A stretch of 64,000 nucleotides of DNA, taken from the NCBI GenBank assembly GCA_017433825.1, contig JAFRGL010000013.1, positions 62,001-126,000 of the forward strand. Reading direction: 5' to 3'. Source of the stretch: Eubacterium sp. Its GTDB lineage: Bacteria; Bacillota; Clostridia; Lachnospirales; Lachnospiraceae. The notes beneath the pieces were generated by a model. It made no database searches, was not told where the DNA came from, and worked only from the letters and a program-made list of their open reading frames with translations. A program made the position numbers and the translations under genes. The stretch's first letter is position 1. Every line of letters begins with the position of its first letter. Of this stretch, positions 62,810-64,000 are shown in pieces.

Positions 62810-63673
62810 ATGAACGGAAATCTTTTTGAATGCCACGGCCATCTCCTGATGGACGGCACGGATTACGCAAAAGCCAGAAAAAGACATGAAAAAGGCCCGG
62901 ATGAGGAAATCATCCGGGCAGAACTTGCTGCTCTTAAGCAAACCGGTATCGGCTATTTCCGGGACGGCGGGGACGCCTGCGGCGTCTGTCTGGCCGCCAG
63001 GGATTATGCGCCGGAATACGGTATTGAATACGTGACGCCGGGTTTTGCCATTCATAAAAAAGGCCGTTACGGCGATATCGTGGGCAGGAGCTTTACGGAT
63101 TACGCGGATTTCAGGGCCCGGCTTTCGGAAGTGAAGGCCTGCGGCGGCGTCTTCGTGAAAATCATGCTCTCCGGCATTATCACCTTCAAAACCTACGGCG
63201 GACTTTCCTGCGAGAGCCTCCCGCCGGATGAAATAAAGGAGCTGGCGAACATAGCCCACGGCGAAGGATTCCCGGTGATGGTGCATGTAAACGGGAGGGC
63301 GGCCATCGGGGCGGCCGCTTCCTGCGTGGACAGCATCGAACACGGATATTTCGGCGACGAAGACACTCTTTCCGCCATGGCCGAATCCGGCACCGTCTGG
63401 GTGCCTACCCTGGCTGCGGTCGCGGCTTTCGTAGGAAGGCCGGGCTTTGACGAACAGATCGCTGCGCAAACGCTGGAAACCCAGCTTATCATGCTGAAAA
63501 AAGCGGAAGAACTGGGCGTTTCCATCGCCTGCGGCTCGGATTCCGGCGCGGTGGGCGTTCCCCACGGAGAAGGCACCCTGGCGGAGATGCGGCTGCTGAA
63601 GAAAGCCGGGCTCGCCCCGGAAACCATTTCCGCCGGAAATGAAAAAATCCGGCGCGTGTTCCGCGCCGGATAA
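62810..63673 (+). CDS. Amidohydrolase-family protein
   Basis: The 287-residue protein has ECHGHLLMDG with HxH near the N-terminus (metal site), a central VFVKIMLSGI, MVHVNGRAAIG, DSIEHGYFG and the late IACGSDSGAVGVPHGEGT (metal Asp). This is the imidazolonepropionase-like amidohydrolase layout. It is shorter than most (about 390) because the N- and C-terminal beta-sandwich is missing. The ATG at 62810 lacks a close ribosome-binding site (AAAGGA is about 18 bases away), so the true start could be slightly upstream. The substrate is unknown. Confidence 0.75.
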   Translation: MNGNLFECHGHLLMDGTDYAKARKRHEKGPDEEIIRAELAALKQTGIGYFRDGGDACGVCLAARDYAPEYGIEYVTPGFAIHKKGRYGDIVGRSFTDYADFRARLSEVKACGGVFVKIMLSGIITFKTYGGLSCESLPPDEIKELANIAHGEGFPVMVHVNGRAAIGAAASCVDSIEHGYFGDEDTLSAMAESGTVWVPTLAAVAAFVGRPGFDEQIAAQTLETQLIMLKKAEELGVSIACGSDSGAVGVPHGEGTLAEMRLLKKAGLAPETISAGNEKIRRVFRAG

Positions 63674-63675
63674 AT

Positions 63676-63864
63676 TTATTCTTCCTCTCGGATAGCACGC
63701 ACCGGGCAGCTGTCGATTGCGTTGTCCACCGCAGCCGCATTGGCCTCGGTGGTGTCCGCCACGGCTTCTGCCTTGCCGGCGGCATTAAACTCGAAAACCT
63801 CCGGGCAGATGCCCGTGCAAAGTCCGCAGCTGATGCATTTATCTTCTTCTACGTATGCTCTCAT
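63676..63864 (-). CDS. Ferredoxin (single-cluster [4Fe-4S] type)
   Basis: The 62-residue protein has CISCGLCTGIC and the distant Cys in DSCPVRAI, giving one complete CxxCxxC...C [4Fe-4S] site as in clostridial monocluster ferredoxins. The ATG at 63864 is preferred because GGAGG lies eight bases before it. It is convergent with the amidohydrolase gene, with two bases between. Confidence 0.92.
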   Translation of the reverse strand: MRAYVEEDKCISCGLCTGICPEVFEFNAAGKAEAVADTTEANAAAVDNAIDSCPVRAIREEE

Positions 63865-63918
63865 GGTATAATCCTCCGTATTCTTTTCCAAACAGCTATA
63901 TGGTCTGTATATGAAAAC

Positions 63919-64000
63919 ACCTGCAGATGTTTTTTTCGTAATGGAAATCCGGTTTTTCTTGCCGTTTTCTCCTTACGGTATTAAGATAACATCTGCAGGT
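63919..64000. repeat. 13-bp inverted repeat at the right edge of the window
   Basis: ACCTGCAGATGTT (63919-63931) and AACATCTGCAGGT (63988-64000) are exact complements, 56 bases apart. The right arm ends at the window edge, so the structure may be longer. The left arm is followed by TTTTTTT. It could be part of a leader or terminator for a gene outside the window. Confidence 0.4.

Overview
The window reads as chromosome of an anaerobic, Gram-positive Clostridia, most likely Lachnospiraceae-like. It has a moderately GC-rich composition, strong GGAGG ribosome-binding sites, several TTG starts, a glycyl radical enzyme, a cdaA-cdaR (ybbR) pair, RecD2, an LCP protein, an EF-G paralogue, a clostridial-type lepA-hemW pair, and no outer-membrane or LPS genes. 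This placement is an inference from gene content, not from an rRNA gene. Most genes lie on the minus strand.

Layout. 1-9.2 kb: the 5' part of a glycyl radical enzyme, a nitroreductase, a 246-bp palindromic element, two paralogous six-hairpin-type glycoside hydrolases (one fused in frame to an NAD(P)-binding domain), a zinc alcohol dehydrogenase, a DUF4349 lipoprotein and an ECF vitamin-transporter S component. 9.3-14.9 kb: a likely accessory island. It begins with a MocR regulator that lacks its C-terminus and ends near a tRNA-Leu gene. Inside are two related zinc-ribbon proteins with a nuclease-like C-terminal domain, a small zinc-ribbon protein, a reverse transcriptase (RT) preceded by a 178-nt structured, inverted-repeat-bounded non-coding element (retron-like layout), and an AlkZ-like protein. 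15-31 kb: housekeeping clusters (rseP-dxr-cdsA-uppS-frr-pyrH; lysC; dut; pnp-rpsO; rfbD; cdaR-cdaA; aroK; comF). 31-42 kb: recD2-mreB-uvrA-hemW-lepA. 43-47 kb: leuD-leuC-ilvC-ilvN. 47-64 kb: msrA, mnmA, an EF-G paralogue, LCP protein, cupin/tautomerase pair, DegT-like protein, flavoproteins, DacA, an ATP-grasp/glycosyltransferase pair, gnd-kdgK-like genes, an amidohydrolase and a ferredoxin.

Most interesting points. (1) The RT locus: zinc-ribbon protein, structured non-coding element with perfect 14-bp terminal arms and two hairpins carrying the same hexaloop, then RT. The RT lacks the two short sequence signatures I know from classical retron RTs. (2) A 110-bp sequence, about 97% identical in two places (beside the RT and after pnp). 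Each copy sits inside a different, perfectly palindromic stem, as if it inserts into 3'-end hairpins. (3) rpsO (ribosomal protein S15) has an in-frame TAG at codon 5 in an otherwise intact gene. msrA has an in-frame TGA followed by a 25-codon protein-like tail. (4) The SDR-glycoside hydrolase fusion next to an unfused paralogue.

Limits: family calls are from reading motifs by eye. No database search, structure prediction or RNA covariance analysis was run.
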